A stretch of 64,000 nt of DNA from Cervus elaphus (GCF_910594005.1 NC_057820.1:5461001-5525000); one strand, 5' to 3'; counted from the stretch's first letter, positions 1 to 11,104 are shown. The notes: generated by a model from the letters alone, not told the origin. Numbers and translations: made by a program.

Positions 1-150
1 GATAAAAAAAGCATCTATGACCAGGGAAGATAGCCAGTATATTATGATAACTTTAAATGGAGAATAACCTTTACAAATTGTAGATCAGTATGTTGTACAC
101 TTGAAACTTATATAATATTGTACATCAACTATACCTCAATAACATTTTTT
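1..150 (+). mobile_element. L1 LINE 3' end, cut by window edge
   Basis: The stretch reads like the last part of an L1 3' UTR: GTTGTACACTTGAAACTTA, then TGTACATCAACTATACCTC and an A-rich end near 140-150. The divergence suggests an old L1M/L1P-era copy. The 5' portion lies outside the window, so its true length is unknown. Confidence 0.7.
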
Positions 151-200
151 GACAAGAACATCTACTGTAAAAATAGTTGTTAACATTCATGGAACAGACG

Positions 201-410
201 GGGCTTCCCTGGTGGCTCAGATCGTAAAGAATCTGCCTGCAATTCAGAAGACCCAGCTTTGATCCTTGGATCTGGAGATCCCCTGGAGAAGGGAATGGCA
301 ACTCACTCCAGTAGTCTTGCCTGGAAAGTTCCATGAACAGAGGAGCCTGGAGGGCTGCAGTTCATGGGGTCACAAAGATTCAGACACGACTTCCTGACTC
401 ACACTCTCAC
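201..410 (+). mobile_element. Bov-tA SINE, full length
   Basis: This is a ruminant SINE with a tRNA-Glu-like head fused to a BovB-derived body. It opens with GGGCTTCCCTGGTGGCTCAG and passes through GATCCCCTGGAGAAGGGAA and the TCTTGCCTGGAAA box. It ends with a CACAAAGATTCAGACACGAC tail. Such copies are transcribed by RNA polymerase III and mobilised by the BovB machinery; this one has many point changes. Confidence 0.93.
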
Positions 411-1145
411 TTTCCCTAGATCCTAGGCACAGGTAGTGACTCAGATGTATACGTACAGTAGACCCAGATGACCTCGTTTAATCTTTTGTTTACAATCCTT
501 TTGACAGACGAGCTCTTGAAGTAGGAGAGCGGAGATTTGAGTCCAGGTCCCTTTGGGACCAAAACCACCTTATCTAAAGGCTGTTTACAGACTTACAGAT
601 GGAGAAAGTGACCAGAACTTTCCAGAGAGAGAGAGAGCATGTCTGAAGTCTCAGAACAGACTCACATTCTCGGATGCTTTCCTTCCAGCAGTAACATTTC
701 ATTATTTAATAAGAGCGGCCCTGAGTTTCACTGTAGAGAATGAGGTTTAAAGAGCTTAGAGGATTTGCTCAGTGATTTTTTTTTTTTTACATATAATTTC
801 CTTATCATTATTTTGGTTTGTTTGTTTGAAACATTGAAATGGTTTCCATTCTCAGGTACCAAAGATAAAATTCTTTCAAATAGTCCATGTAAAAGGCTGT
901 GGTCTGTGTTCAGACTTTTTGAAAAGCCAGAACCGAAACAGCAGTCATGACCCTGAAACACTAAAACCCTCAGGACAGCTAGATCAGTGCCTTCTCCTGG
1001 AACAGCCCTGCGACCGCCTCTTTAACTGCCTCCAGTTCTTTGCTGTCCCCCCAGGGCAGGGAGTGGTGATGAAGCAGGAGGGATGAAGGTGCTAAAATAT
1101 TTTGGAGAAAATCAACTCTAACCTCAGGCATCTTCTGTTAACAAA
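411..1145. other. Single-copy stretch, no gene seen
   Basis: No recognisable exon or young repeat. Part of 470-550 faintly resembles a decayed minus-strand MIR. A run of 12 T lies near 777-788. The short open frames on both strands show no protein family features. Confidence 0.5.
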
Positions 1146-1340
1146 GGTAGCTCAGATGGTAAAGAATCTGCCTGCAAAGCAGAAGGCCCAAGTTCAGTCC
1201 CTGGGTCAGGAAGATCCCCTGGAGGAGAGTGTGGAAACCCACCCCAGTATTCTTGCCTGGAGAATCCCATGGACAGAGGAGCCTGGCGTGCTACAGTCCA
1301 TGGGGTCACAAAGAGTCAGACATGACCGAGCAACACTAAT
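1146..1340 (+). mobile_element. Bov-tA SINE, 5' truncated
   Basis: The copy begins inside the head at GGTAGCTCAGATGGTAAAG, so the GGGCTTCCCTGG start is missing. The body is complete: AGGAAGATCCCCTGGAGGAG, then CATGGACAGAGGAGCCTGG and CACAAAGAGTCAGACATGAC. Confidence 0.92.
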
Positions 1341-1823
1341 CGCTCTCAATTCCAGACTTGAGCATCCTCTTTTGACAAAACGAGTTTTTTTTTTTTTTCT
1401 TTTGCAGCTGTAAAGCATTTGGTGATTAGTCAGCCCATTTTTAAATTATCAAATAATGATTAAGAAATAAAAAACTAAATATTTAGAGCATGACAATATC
1501 ATTGCTAATGGAAATGGCATCTGGAGAAATCAGGCTCAAGGGAAAGGAAGAAAAAAATTCCTTATACAATCAGACATGATCAGTTTGATCTTTGCCCTAA
1601 AGGGACTTTAAAAATCAGATTTCAGAACTATCAGACTAGCCTGCACCCTGCAACTAGAGAGTAGCCCCTCTCCTCTCAGCAAAAAATCCCAGCACAGCCA
1701 AAAAAAAAAAAAAAGCCTATCAGCTTATTTTGAGTATGTACTATGCAGAAAAAATTTTATTGTGTTTTTCTCAATTCCCTCTTCCCCACTCCTCAAAATA
1801 TGGGACAAATAGGACCTGAAGTT
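1341..1823. other. AT-rich single-copy stretch
   Basis: Contains T-rich (1385-1401) and A-rich (about 1700-1714) homopolymers. I recognise no gene or repeat family. Either run could be the tail of an unrecognised retrocopy. Confidence 0.45.
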
Positions 1824-2010
1824 GGGCGTCCCTGGTGGCTCAGCTGGGAAAGAATCTGCCTGCCATGCAGGAGATTTGGGTTTTATCCCTGGGTTGGGAA
1901 GATCCCCTAGAGAGGGGAACGGCTACCCACTCCACAATTCTTGCCTGGAGAATTCCATGGACAGGGGTCCTTAGGGTGGCAATGAGTTGGACACGGCTGA
2001 GTGACTAAGC
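1824..2010 (+). mobile_element. Bov-tA SINE
   Basis: Starts GGGCGTCCCTGGTGGCTCAG and ends AGTTGGACACGGCTGAGTGA. The body has a small deletion after the CATGGACAGGGG segment, where the usual AGGAGCCTGGCGGGCTACAG stretch is shortened. Confidence 0.92.
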
Positions 2011-2204
2011 AAGGCTGCAGGGGGTGGAGTTGGAAGGATTAAAAATGAGGTCTTTAAATGCAGTATATCCACGTGGAAAGCAAGTGAGAGCCTTTATTCT
2101 GTGCCTGCCCATCTCTCCTGGAGAACATGCTAGACCTCTTTCCTCTTGGGGATCTTTGTCCCAGTAAGTTCACTGCCAGGAAAACTCTGCCTTTGTGTTT
2201 GCTG

Positions 2205-2505
2205 GGGGTTGATTCCTTCCTGCCGTTCAGGTCTCAGCTCAAATGTCGCTTCCAGAGAGGTTCCCTTGACCTGTGTGTCTGACGTCATCTCTGATCTTCA
2301 CAAGCTGTTCCCCTACCCTCCCCCTTCATAACACCTAGCACAGTCTGCAATGATCTGGTTCCCTTCTGCCTTCTTGTCACCCCCATCCACTAAGCTGTAA
2401 GCTCCAGGGGGCCTTGTCTGCTTCTCAACTGCCCAGGGCAGAACCCTGCACAAAGCAGGCACCCAAAAAATATTTCTGAGTAAGTGAATGAAAATAAATG
2501 CTTTC
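2205..2505 (+). mobile_element. L2 LINE 3' end
   Basis: Classic L2 3'-terminal landmarks in order: a GGTCTCAGCTCAAATGTC block, a TCATAACACCTAGCACAGT-like segment, CTGTAAGCTCCAGGGGGCC, and a GCAGGCACCC...TGAGTAAGTGAATGAA end. An ancient, immobile mammalian relic. Confidence 0.8.
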
Positions 2506-2703
2506 ATAAAAATAAAGTGCCCTATAAATATATTATTATGTGAAAGTTGAAATCAGAAAATTTTCCTGAAAAAAATCTAAAATATTTGTCACATCATTTC
2601 TAGATTTTTTTTGAGCCAACAGTATCACACATTTCCCCTGAAAGCCCATTTTAACTTAACTCTTCATGGACTATTTACCCGAATGCCAGTTTCTAGATGT
2701 TCA

Positions 2704-2930
2704 TTGTTGTTCAGTTGCTAAGTCGTGTCTGACTCTTTGCGACCCCGTGGGCTGCAGCACACCAGGCTTTCCTGTCCTCCGCTGTCTCCCAGAGTTTGCT
2801 CAGATTCACGCCCATTGAGTCAATGATGCTATCTAACCATCTCATTCTCTGCCACACCCTTGTCCTTTTGCCATCAATCTTTCCCAGCATCAGGGTCTTT
2901 ACCAATGAGTCGGCTCTTCGCATCAGATAT
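2704..2930 (-). mobile_element. BovB (RTE) LINE 3'-end fragment
   Basis: In plus orientation it starts TTGTTGTTCAGTTGCTAAG, the reverse of the BovB 3' terminus. The minus-strand frame 2711-2923 reads the C-terminal tail of BovB ORF2, with TLMLGKIDGKR and QRMRWLDS motifs. The frame lacks the catalytic domains, so the fragment cannot be active. Confidence 0.9.
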
Positions 2931-4009
2931 TTAGGAAATCAATATTTTCTAAAATAAAGTAACTTTATATTTAGAGTAAAAAAATATCTTGCTTTTTGGC
3001 TGAATATATAAGGAAGAGCTTGCATTCTTTTTTTTTTTTTTTTTCAATATTTGTGAGAAGAAAAATGACTAGGTCCCTATCCCAGCCTACCGAATGCAAC
3101 GAATCAGGGCAATCCACAGTTCATGTCTACTCAAGACTTCAGAGCACGTGGCTGTCAGTGTTCACAGAACTGCTAAATCATGGAATTTCAGCATCAAAGG
3201 AAACTTACGGTTCATTCACTTTACCCAGTCCCCAGATCTGACATGTGTGTCCCTAAATCATTTCTTTAATTCTGTAGGTTGTATCCTCTACATTAATTAA
3301 GAATTGATGTAGTATTGCTCACACTTGTGTTTTAAGATAGTCTCTTGAGGTTTAATTTCTAGACATCATTACATTGAATAAAAATTGAATTGTTCGTGCT
3401 ATATCCCAAATTGGAAGGATGGTTCTGATGCTTTTGAGGTAGCAAAATTTCATTTCAAAAATATTGCCTGAAATGAATGCAGGATTTATGAGCTGGGGTT
3501 TGGGAATACTTGCTGTGCAGAGATTTTTGTCCTGAGGGCAGGAAGGTTGGGTGCATGAAAGTTTCTTTTTTTTTTGGACCAAAATTTGACCTAAGGTAGA
3601 GAATGTTCTTTGAGTTTGAATAATAATATATTAGATGATGATAAATATGTCAAGTATGTTAGAACAAATAGTCATTTTATTCAAGGTCTTGTTCAAAGAA
3701 AGTGAGATATAGCCTCTGTTTTATACAAAATCATGGTTGAGATGATCTCTCCCAGAATCCTGTCTTTTTGATCTGGAAGGAATCCTGAAGATCAGCTAGC
3801 CCAGCAGCTTTCAAACTTTTCTGTCTGCCACCTACAGGAAGAACTATGTTTGGGGGGCAGCATCCCACACATACATCATGCAGATAGGCAACCACAACTG
3901 AAGCCAAAGATCCAATACTCTGCCTCCTTGCATAAGATGCCCTGTTTTCTATTTTTATGCTACATCATTTAAAAGAGTGTTGGTTGTGCCTTTACAAATC
4001 GAGTTCAAG
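2931..4009. other. Single-copy stretch, about 1.1 kb
   Basis: No exon or assignable repeat. A T-rich run sits near 3027-3044 and shorter T/A runs near 3568. The segment 3780-3930 looks like a degenerate old interspersed repeat, but I cannot name it. Confidence 0.45.
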
Positions 4010-4745
4010 AACACGAGTTTGTAGATTCCACATATGTGCTTTAATACGTGATATTTATTTTTCTCTGTCTGACTTACTTCACTGTGTATGAGCATCTCTA
4101 GGTCCATCCACATCCCTGAAAATGACACAGTTTCCTTCCGTGTTATGGTGAAGTAATATTCAGTTGTATATGTGCGTCATATCTAGTTTATCCGTTCCTC
4201 TGTTGATGAACGTTTGGGTTGCTTCCATGTCCTGGCTATTGTAGACAGTGCTGCAATGAACACTGGGGAACATGGATCTTTTGGAATTACGGTTTCTTCC
4301 TGGTTTATGCCCCAGAAGCAGAGTTGCTGGGTTGTATGGTAGTTCTGTTTTTTAGTTTCTCTAAGGAACCTCCATGCTGTTCTCCATAGTGGCTTCACCA
4401 ATCTGCATTCTTACCAACAGTGTTAAGAAGGTGAAAAATGGTACAGATGAACCTATTTGCAAAGCAGAGATAGAGACAAAGATGTAGAGGACAAATGTAT
4501 GGACACCAAGGAAGGAAAGGGGAGCGTGAGACGAACTGGGAGACTGAGATATATACACTACTATGCATCAAATAGGTAACGATGAGAATCTGCCGTATAG
4601 CACAGAGAACTCTACTCAATACTCTGCTGTGACCTCAAGGAGAAGGACATCCAACCAGAGGGGCATATGTATATGTGACTGATTCACTTTGCTGTACCGC
4701 AGAAAGTAAGACAACATTGTAAAGCAACTGTACTCTAATAAAAAT
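4010..4745 (+). mobile_element. Ruminant L1, 5'-inverted copy
   Basis: The left part (about 4010-4432) is antisense L1 3' region: TTTATCCGTTCCTCTGTTGA, TGCTGCAATGAACACTGGG, AACCTCCATGCTGTTCTCC. The right part (about 4433-4745) is sense 3' UTR, ending TGTAAAGCAACTGTACTCTA and AATAAAAATCGAGAAAAG. The abrupt switch of orientation at about 4432 is the signature of 5' inversion during target-primed reverse transcription (twin priming). Confidence 0.82.
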
Positions 4746-4987
4746 CGAGAAAAGAACAGTTTGGACAATAGTAATACTGTTCTCCAAAACAGCAGTTTGG
4801 ATACTATTAACCGTTCACTTTACTAACGGGACAAAGGCACAAGATGGGGCGGGGGGGACGCTTCATCCCCCAGCTCTTAGCAAATTCAAGGAATCCTCTT
4901 GCTAAATTGTGTGCCCCACACTATATCTTTTTCATTCCAATCAGTGAGCCCATAAAACCGTAAGAAGTTACCGTTTGCTGTGCTGGG

Positions 4988-5187
4988 CTTAGTCGCTCAG
5001 TCGTGCCCGACTTTGCCACCCTGTGGACTGTAGCCCACCAGGCTCCTCCATCCATGGGATTCTCCTGGCAAGAACACTGGAATGATCGCCATCCCCTTCT
5101 CCAAGGGATTTTCCCGACCCAGAGATTGAACCCAGTTCTCCTGCATGGCAGGCAGATTCTTTACTCTCTGAGCCACCAGGAAAGACC
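4988..5187 (-). mobile_element. Bov-tA SINE
   Basis: Antisense copy. The body starts at TTAGTCGCTCAGTCGTGCCC and the head ends at GAGCCACCAGGAAAGACC. A region of ACTGGAATGATCGCCATC departs from the usual ACTGGAGTGGGTTGCCATT. Confidence 0.92.
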
Positions 5188-5559
5188 ATTTAGTTTAGTT
5201 AAATCAAAAGAAAGCACACATTTCTCCAGTTTAATCCCAAACCCTCAGTGTCGATTTCCTAACCTCTCTGAGCACTGTGTACTTATTCCTTCTACTGGAA
5301 CTTGAACCCTCACCATAATGAGCCAGCATTGCTCTCGAGGATGGGTATGAGAAAACATGGGTAGAAAAGCGTGATTAAAGTTTAAAAGCCTGATTAAAGA
5401 ACTCCTGGCTCTGGTTCTACCCTACTCCCCTTCCCTCCCAAGAATAATAACTTTTAGAAAAAGTACAAAAATAAAGACCAAAATATAATATATTGCATTT
5501 TGGCTTAACCTTCTAAAAGTCAACCCTTTCGGTGATGCTGCGTAGATGAAGGTGGCCAC
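5188..5559. other. Single-copy stretch
   Basis: Nothing recognisable. Short frames here have no family features. Confidence 0.4.
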
Positions 5560-6085
5560 ATATATGTTGATGGTTCTCCTGTTAAGAGGCAGGGTCTGTT
5601 TCCCCTCTACTTGAATCCAGGCTGGCCTGTGCCTGCCTTGACCAGGCACCCACAGCAGACGTGGTGCCAGATAGACCTGATCTGCAGGTAAATGATAGTT
5701 TTCACCTTGGTCCCTGTTCTGAGTTACCCTGGAGGCGTCTGACTACCCAGCTCAAGGACCCCGAGAGAGGCCCTGGCGCTTCAAGGAGATGGAGAGGACT
5801 CAGCAGAGACCACCTTCCAGCGGTCCCCATCTGGGGGCCAGCAGGTGAAGTCTCAAGGACCTTTCAGTACTGGTTCAAACAGGGTGATATTCAGGTGGAT
5901 GGACCTGACTCCAGCCCAATACCATCCTCTTTGGACCATTTTGGTCCTCCATGGAATAGAGAATCACCCAGCTAAGTCACTGACCATAAAATCATGAAAT
6001 TTCATAAAATGGCTGTTGTTTTAAGCCACCAAATTTTGGGGTAACTTTTGAATGCAGCGATGGAAAACAGAACTCTTGAGTTGCT
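5560..6085 (+). mobile_element. MLT1-type MaLR LTR (ERVL-MaLR), degenerate
   Basis: The 3' part has the MLT1 hallmark GTTGTTTTAAGCCACCAAAT followed by TTTTGGGGTAAC and a GCAGCGATGGAAAACAGAA end. The 5' part has the GAATCCAGGCTGGCCTGTGCC segment typical of the family. A solitary, non-coding endogenous retroviral LTR. The 5' boundary is soft. Confidence 0.65.
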
Positions 6086-6119
6086 GCAGACAGTGTAAGT
6101 AAGCAGTTTCCTAGAGGCG

Positions 6120-6334
6120 GTATTCCCAGGTGGCCCAGAGAGAACGAATCCACTTGCCAATGTAGGAGATGCAAGAGGTGCAGAGTTGATCCCTGGGTTG
6201 GGAAAACGGAAGAGGAAAATGGCAACCTGCTCCAGTATTCTTGCCTGAAAAATTCCATGGACAGAGGAGCCTGGCAGCCTATAGTCCACAGGGTCACAAA
6301 GAGTCAGACACGACTGGGCGTAGCACAGCACACA
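6120..6334 (+). mobile_element. Bov-tA SINE
   Basis: Head TATTCCCAGGTGGCCCAGAG and end CACAAAGAGTCAGACACGAC. It carries a short extra GCAAGAGGTGCAGAG segment in the region following the head. Confidence 0.9.
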
Positions 6335-6339
6335 GGCAG

Positions 6340-6545
6340 TATAGCATGGTGCAAATTCTGGAGCAAGAATCTTTCCTTTGAATTTCCACGCACCTCACTT
6401 TCCTCATCCATAAAATGGGGATAGTAATCACCTCATAGGAGGGTTACTTGAGGATTAAAAAAAGTTAATACCAGTATATATAAAGTCCTTGGAACAGCGT
6501 CTTGTACACAGAAAGCGCTATGTAAATATGTGTTATTATTCGAGA
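6340..6545 (+). mobile_element. MIR SINE
   Basis: MIR in its tRNA-head-first orientation: GGCAGTATAGCATGGTGC, then TTTCCTCATCCATAAAATGG, AGGGTTACTTGAGGATTAAA and an AAGCGCTATGTAAATATGTG tail. Close to full length. Confidence 0.82.
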
Positions 6546-7024
6546 GCAATAAATTACACATTTGAATGCTGGTTTAGGTAACAACTCAGAATATCAGGTT
6601 TGACTGCTTTTAGATTGTGACCAGGCCTTTGTTCTGGGTCTTCAGGTCTCCTGAAATCTGACTTGCAAAAATAACTCAGACTGGGCTTGTGAATGAGTAT
6701 CCCCGTGGGGCCTAAGAGAGCTAGAGAATTGTAAACAAGGAGCAGAGAGACTCCACGTTTGCTGGAGTGGCGTTTAGTGACAGGCCCACTGTTCCTAAAT
6801 GTTGTTATTAGCCATATGAACAAGAGGTTGAACAGCACATTATTCACACCTGTACCATCCAATCAAGTAGAAGACTTGAGAAAACAGGGATTACATCTCC
6901 ATGTCAGAAGAGAGTAGGAAGCTACGCTGGGGAGAAAATGAAACAGTAAGATTCAGTTCCGTCAAGTTCAAGATTTTGAATTGAATCTGTTGATATATCA
7001 GTCCTTTCTCCAAAGGATGATTTG
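6546..7024. other. Single-copy stretch
   Basis: No gene or assignable repeat. The minus-strand frame 6554-6862 (102 codons) has no recognised domain and overlaps nothing that supports translation. Confidence 0.4.
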
Positions 7025-7029
7025 TAGCA

Positions 7030-7150
7030 TCTCAGTTGAACAAGTGTTTACAGAAGGTGTGCCAGGCACTGTGCTCAAAAATGTAAACCCTGAGGTAGGT
7101 AAGGTCTGCCCCTTCTTGTAAGGAGCTCACAGTCTTGTAGGTGATATAGA
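7030..7150 (-). mobile_element. L2 LINE 3' end
   Basis: Antisense L2 terminus: GTGCCAGGCACTGTGCTC, then CCTTCTTGTAAGGAGCTCAC and AGTCTTGTAGGTGATATAGA. Confidence 0.65.
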
Positions 7151-7419
7151 TGGAAACCAGTAAAAATTAAGACAAGGTGACAGGCGCCAGAAAAAAAAAA
7201 AAAGTATGAACAGGAAGTTCCTTAAAAGACTAAAAATAGAGTTACTGTATGATCTAGCAATCTCAATCCTAGGCATGTCTCCAGAAAAGACTCTAATCTG
7301 AAAAGATACACACACCCTCAATGTTCGTAGTGCAAAAGTCAAGACTTGAAAGCAACCTAAATACCATTGGCCAAGGAATGGGTAAAGAAGATGTGGTATA
7401 TTTGTCTGATGGAATACTA

Positions 7420-7836
7420 TTGTTGTTCAGTCACTAAGTCATGTCCAACTCTTTGCAAACCCATGAATTGCAGCATGCCAGGCTTCCCTGTCCTTCACTA
7501 TCTCCTGGAGTTTGCTCAAACTCATGTCCATTGAGCCAATGATGTCATCCAACCATCTCATCCTCTGCCGTCCCTTCTCCTCCTGCCTTCAATCTTTCCC
7601 AGCATCAGGGTCTTTTCTAATGAGTCAGCTGTTCACATCAGGTGGCCAAAGTATTAAAGCTTCAGCTTCAGCATCAGTCCTTCCAATGAACATTCAGGGT
7701 TGATTTCCTTTAGGATTGACTGGTTTGATCTCCTTGCTGTCCAAGAGACTCTTAAGAGTCTTCTCCAGCTCCATGGTTCAAAAGCGTCAATTCTTCTGTG
7801 CTCAGCCCATGAACAGTATGAAAAGGCAAAATGATG
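7420..7836 (-). mobile_element. BovB LINE fragment nested in L1
   Basis: The insertion is bounded by a 13-bp direct repeat, TGATGGAATACTA, at 7407-7419 and 7837-7849, which fixes both ends. Inside, the minus strand carries BovB ORF2 tail sequence, including the run that encodes the KLKL...FGHL-type segment. The far end has the GCCTTTTCATACTGTTCATG stretch. Confidence 0.92.
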
Positions 7837-8126
7837 TGATGGAATACTAGCCAGGCATAGAAAAGAATGAAATAATGCCGTCTGTGCCATGTGTAGCGCC
7901 GTGGACGGAACCCGGAGGTGATCACACTAAGTGAAGTAAATCAGAAAGAGAAAGGAAAAGGCTGTATGGCATCACTTACATGTCCAATCTAAAAAAAAAA
8001 TGATAAAAATGAACTTACTTATAAAACAGAAATAGCGTCACAAACATTGAAAACAAGCTTATGCTTACCAAAGGGGGAGAGGGAAGGATAAATTAGGACT
8101 TTGGAGTGAATAGATACACACACCAT

Positions 8127-8333
8127 GGGCTTCCCTGGTGGTTCAGTTGGTGAAGAATCTGCCTGCAATGTGGGAGACCTATGTTTGATTCCTGGGTTGG
8201 GAAGATCCCCTAGAGAAGGGGAAGGCTACCCACTCCAGTATTCTGGCCTGGAGAATTCCAAGGACAGAGGAGCCTGGCAGGCCACAGTCCATGGGGTCGC
8301 AGAGTCAGACATGACTGAACGACTTCACTTTCA
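8127..8333 (+). mobile_element. Bov-tA SINE nested in L1
   Basis: Begins GGGCTTCCCTGGTGGTTCAG right after the L1 sequence ACACACACCATG and ends GACTGAACGACTTCACTTTC. L1 resumes with TTTATGTAAAATAGGTAAAC. I see no clear target-site duplication. Confidence 0.94.
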
Positions 8334-8530
8334 GTTTATGTAAAATAGGTAAACAGTAAGGACCTCCTGTATAGCACAGGGAACTATATTCACTATCTTA
8401 AACCTATAGTGGAAAATAATCTGAGAAAGAATATGTATGTATGTGTGTATATATATTTATATATATAAAATTGAATCACTTTGCTAAAACTAACACAACG
8501 TTGTAAATCAACTATACCTCAAAAACAAAT

Positions 8531-8967
8531 GTATGTACATGGTACAGATATCACACAGATGAGGGAGTGGATGTTTCTACTTGGAATGATATGTACAACA
8601 ATTGGCATTTTAAACAAAAAGCTTAAAAACTAGAGATAGAAATAAGAAATCAAATCTGTATATATAAAGAGAAAGAAAATAGAAGGCTATAAGAGCTCAT
8701 ATGTTTGAGAATCAGATTTGGTTTGCCCTTCTTTTTGTAAAGGCCATAAAAAGAAAACAAGATGAGTTACAAGCTGTCATCAAAGAGCATCAGAGTTAAA
8801 AATCAAGATATAATTGAAGAAAAGTGATTCATGAAAAAAAATTACTGAATTTGGGAAAAATCTTTGAGTGAAGGAAAATAGACTTCATTCATATCCAAAT
8901 ATAGGGCATTTGCATTGTCTTTGAAAGTCATAAGATTTTAAGACAAGTGTATTAGACCTCTGTGTTT
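8531..8967. other. AT-rich single-copy stretch
   Basis: Purine- and AT-rich sequence without a recognised element or gene. Confidence 0.4.
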
Positions 8968-9138
8968 ATTTGCCAATGCAGGAGACATGGGTTCAATCCC
9001 TGGGTCAGGAGGATCCCCTGCAGGAGGGCATGGCAACGCACTCCAGTATTCTTGCCTGGGAAATCCCATGGACAGAGGAGCCTGGTGGGCTACAGTCCAT
9101 AGGGTCGCAAAACAGTCAGACACTGCTTAATTACTAAA
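8968..9138 (+). mobile_element. Bov-tA SINE, 5' truncated
   Basis: Starts within the head at TTGCCAATGCAGGAGACATG. The body is complete to AACAGTCAGACACTGC, followed by an A-rich tail (AAACAAAGAAGAAG). Confidence 0.9.
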
Positions 9139-9189
9139 CAAAGAAGAAGAAAAAAACTATGTTCACTTAGCCATTCATTCACTGAAGCT

Positions 9190-9500
9190 GACACCATGGA
9201 AATAACACATAGTCAATGCTCTTCCAAAACCTGCAGGGAGAACCATTAAGCAAATAATTATCACACACAACAGATCAACAGTATATAATCATAACTTTTT
9301 CACCTTATGAAGGAAAAGCAAAGTGATCTGTGAGAGGACAAGTGGTATCTAGCACTGGAGGGCAGGGTAAAGTAGTTCTTTAAAAGAATGATGCTTGACT
9401 TGAGGCTTGAAGAATGGGATACACAGTTAAGAAGGGGAACAGGGTGGTTGGGGCAGAAACTACAGCCTGTGCAAAGGTCCTGTGGAAGGAGGATCTAGCA
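9190..9500 (-). mobile_element. L2 LINE, degenerate
   Basis: Antisense L2: AAGCAAATAATTATC block, then a GACTTGAGGCTTGAAGAATG segment matching the reverse of the L2 'CATTCAGGTCTCTGCTCA' region, and GTGCAAAGGTCCTGTGG, the reverse of the 'GGGCCTTTGCAC' landmark. Confidence 0.65.
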
Positions 9501-10159
9501 ATATAGCTTTGAGAAAACAGAGCATTTGTTGGAAGGAATACTAGATATCAATAAGTACCATAGGATCTTCAGTAGAACCGTTTTGGATTCATTTAACCTC
9601 AATAGAAAAATCAGGGCTACTCTAGACTGCAGTGAAATATTTTGGATAGTGTAAATCTTCTTAAACTAGGAGAAACATCTAAAAGAGGCTAATCTATGTC
9701 TCTTCACCCCTAATGATGTCACTAGTGTCAGGAATAGTGTAGACATACTTTTAAAATCTGAAATAGTTATTCTACTTAGGATACTAACCAATATAGTGCT
9801 ACTATAGCTTTCAGTTGGAAAGCTGGTTCTAAACCCAGGAGGATTTTACACTGTCATCTTGAAGGCAACGAAAAGCACAATACTTTGCTCTTTACTTACA
9901 ATAAAAAAATGTTTATTAAAGTTCATGTTCTGCTCTGTGGTAATTTTCAGGCTCAATATGAACAAATGCTAAGCAACACATTTGAACGATCTGAATATAT
10001 AGAATCATATTTCCACAAATGCTCTGCTTTTCCATCAATTACTCATTGTCTCTTAGAAGGAAAATAAATTTGCTTTTGAATGGAGCACCTTTGATTTTTT
10101 TTCTTCCTAATATTAGACTCTAAATATTTGAACGGGTTGTGAAATCTGTTTATTTTTTT
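9501..10159. other. Single-copy stretch
   Basis: No gene or assignable repeat. A 60-codon plus-strand frame at 9885-10067 shows no family features. Confidence 0.4.
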
Positions 10160-10430
10160 GGACCTAGATGAAGCCCCTCCTTCTCCAGGAAGCCTTCTTT
10201 ATCTCTCTACTTAGCTTGATCTGCCTATTTTTCTGATGCCCTTCACTTTGTATCACTGATTGTGGTACTTCATTTTATTTTATTTTATTTTATTTTATTT
10301 TGTAACTCTCTTAGGTGCCTGCTTTTTTTCCCCATCCCAATTGTATTCCAAACCATTCCTAGTATGGCAGCTGGCACTTGATAATTGTCAATATGTGTGT
10401 CTGTTGATGGGATGGATGAGGGAAAGAAAG
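10160..10430 (+). mobile_element. L2 LINE 3' end with pentanucleotide array inside
   Basis: Carries CTCCTTCTCCAGGAAGCCTT and later a TGGCAGCTGGCACTTGATAA and GATGGGATGGATGA end. The order matches the L2 3' terminus, interrupted by the (TTTTA)n array at about 10271-10301. Confidence 0.65.
10271..10301 (+). repeat. (TTTTA)n microsatellite, about 6 units
   Basis: Perfect pentanucleotide tandem repeat ending before TGTAACTCTC. It sits within the L2 copy and has probably grown there. Confidence 0.95.
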
Positions 10431-10978
10431 GGACAATAGTGTTGCATTAGCTCAGGCTCTTAAGTTGCAGAAAATAGAACGTGACCCTTGTGAACCTAAG
10501 AAGACAATGTATTACAGGGGTTTCTCTGAGGATGGACAGGAAGTTTGAGGAATTTGGGAGAGTTGAGAACCAGAAGACACCGCGGATACAGGCAGCAGAA
10601 ACTTCGTGATCATAACTGCTTGCCATCACTGAGTTGAGACCATCCTTTCTCCCAACCTTGGGTCCTGCTCTTTAAGACTCAAGGTCATAGGAGAGAGAAT
10701 CCAGAACTGAATCTAGGTTTCCCTGTCGACACATGACTGCACTGGGTCAGGACGAAGAAGACCTCGGAGAGGAACCTACAGGACTCGCTTACTTTCTGTG
10801 GGTGGTGTGTTTACTATTCAACCAGGTCTGCACATGTTGGCAAAAGTTAATCTTCCAGAAGAAAATCAATTAGTGCTATTAGAAAGATCAGTATGGGTAG
10901 GAAGAAAAACCTGTAGACATATCCATTGCATGTGGAAAGAACTCCACAGTAATGAAATTGGTTTTGCATTTGTCTTGA
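10431..10978. other. Single-copy stretch
   Basis: Nothing recognised on either strand. The open frames at 10447-10629 (minus) and 10798-11049 (plus, running into the SINE) lack family features. Confidence 0.4.
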
Positions 10979-11103
10979 AAGAAACGGCAACCCATTCCAG
11001 TATTCTTGCCTGGAGAATCCCATGGACAGAGGAGCCTGGCGGGCTGTAGTCCCTAGGGTCGCAAAAAGTCAGACACAACTGAAGTGACTTAGCACACACA
11101 CAC
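10979..11103 (+). mobile_element. Bov-A body-only SINE fragment
   Basis: Begins AAGAAACGGCAACCCATTCC, so the tRNA-like head is absent. Ends CAACTGAAGTGACTTAGC plus a short CA run. Confidence 0.9.
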
Positions 11104-11104
11104 T

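Larger units (their letters stand above)
7204..8530 (+). mobile_element. L1 LINE 3' region, host of two nested insertions
   Basis: Sense L1 3' end, starting near AGTTCCTTAAAAGACTAA and TGATCTAGCAATCTCAATCC and ending CAACGTTGTAAATCAACTAT with an A-rich tail. It is interrupted by a BovB (7420-7836) and a Bov-tA (8127-8333); joining the three host pieces gives a continuous L1 3' UTR order. A TATG/TATA-rich tract lies at 8436-8470 inside it. Confidence 0.85.

Noticed and set aside
5560..6085. Possible complete endogenous retrovirus around the MLT1 LTRs
   Set aside because: No internal gag, pol or env sequence is recognisable beside any LTR here; all look solitary.
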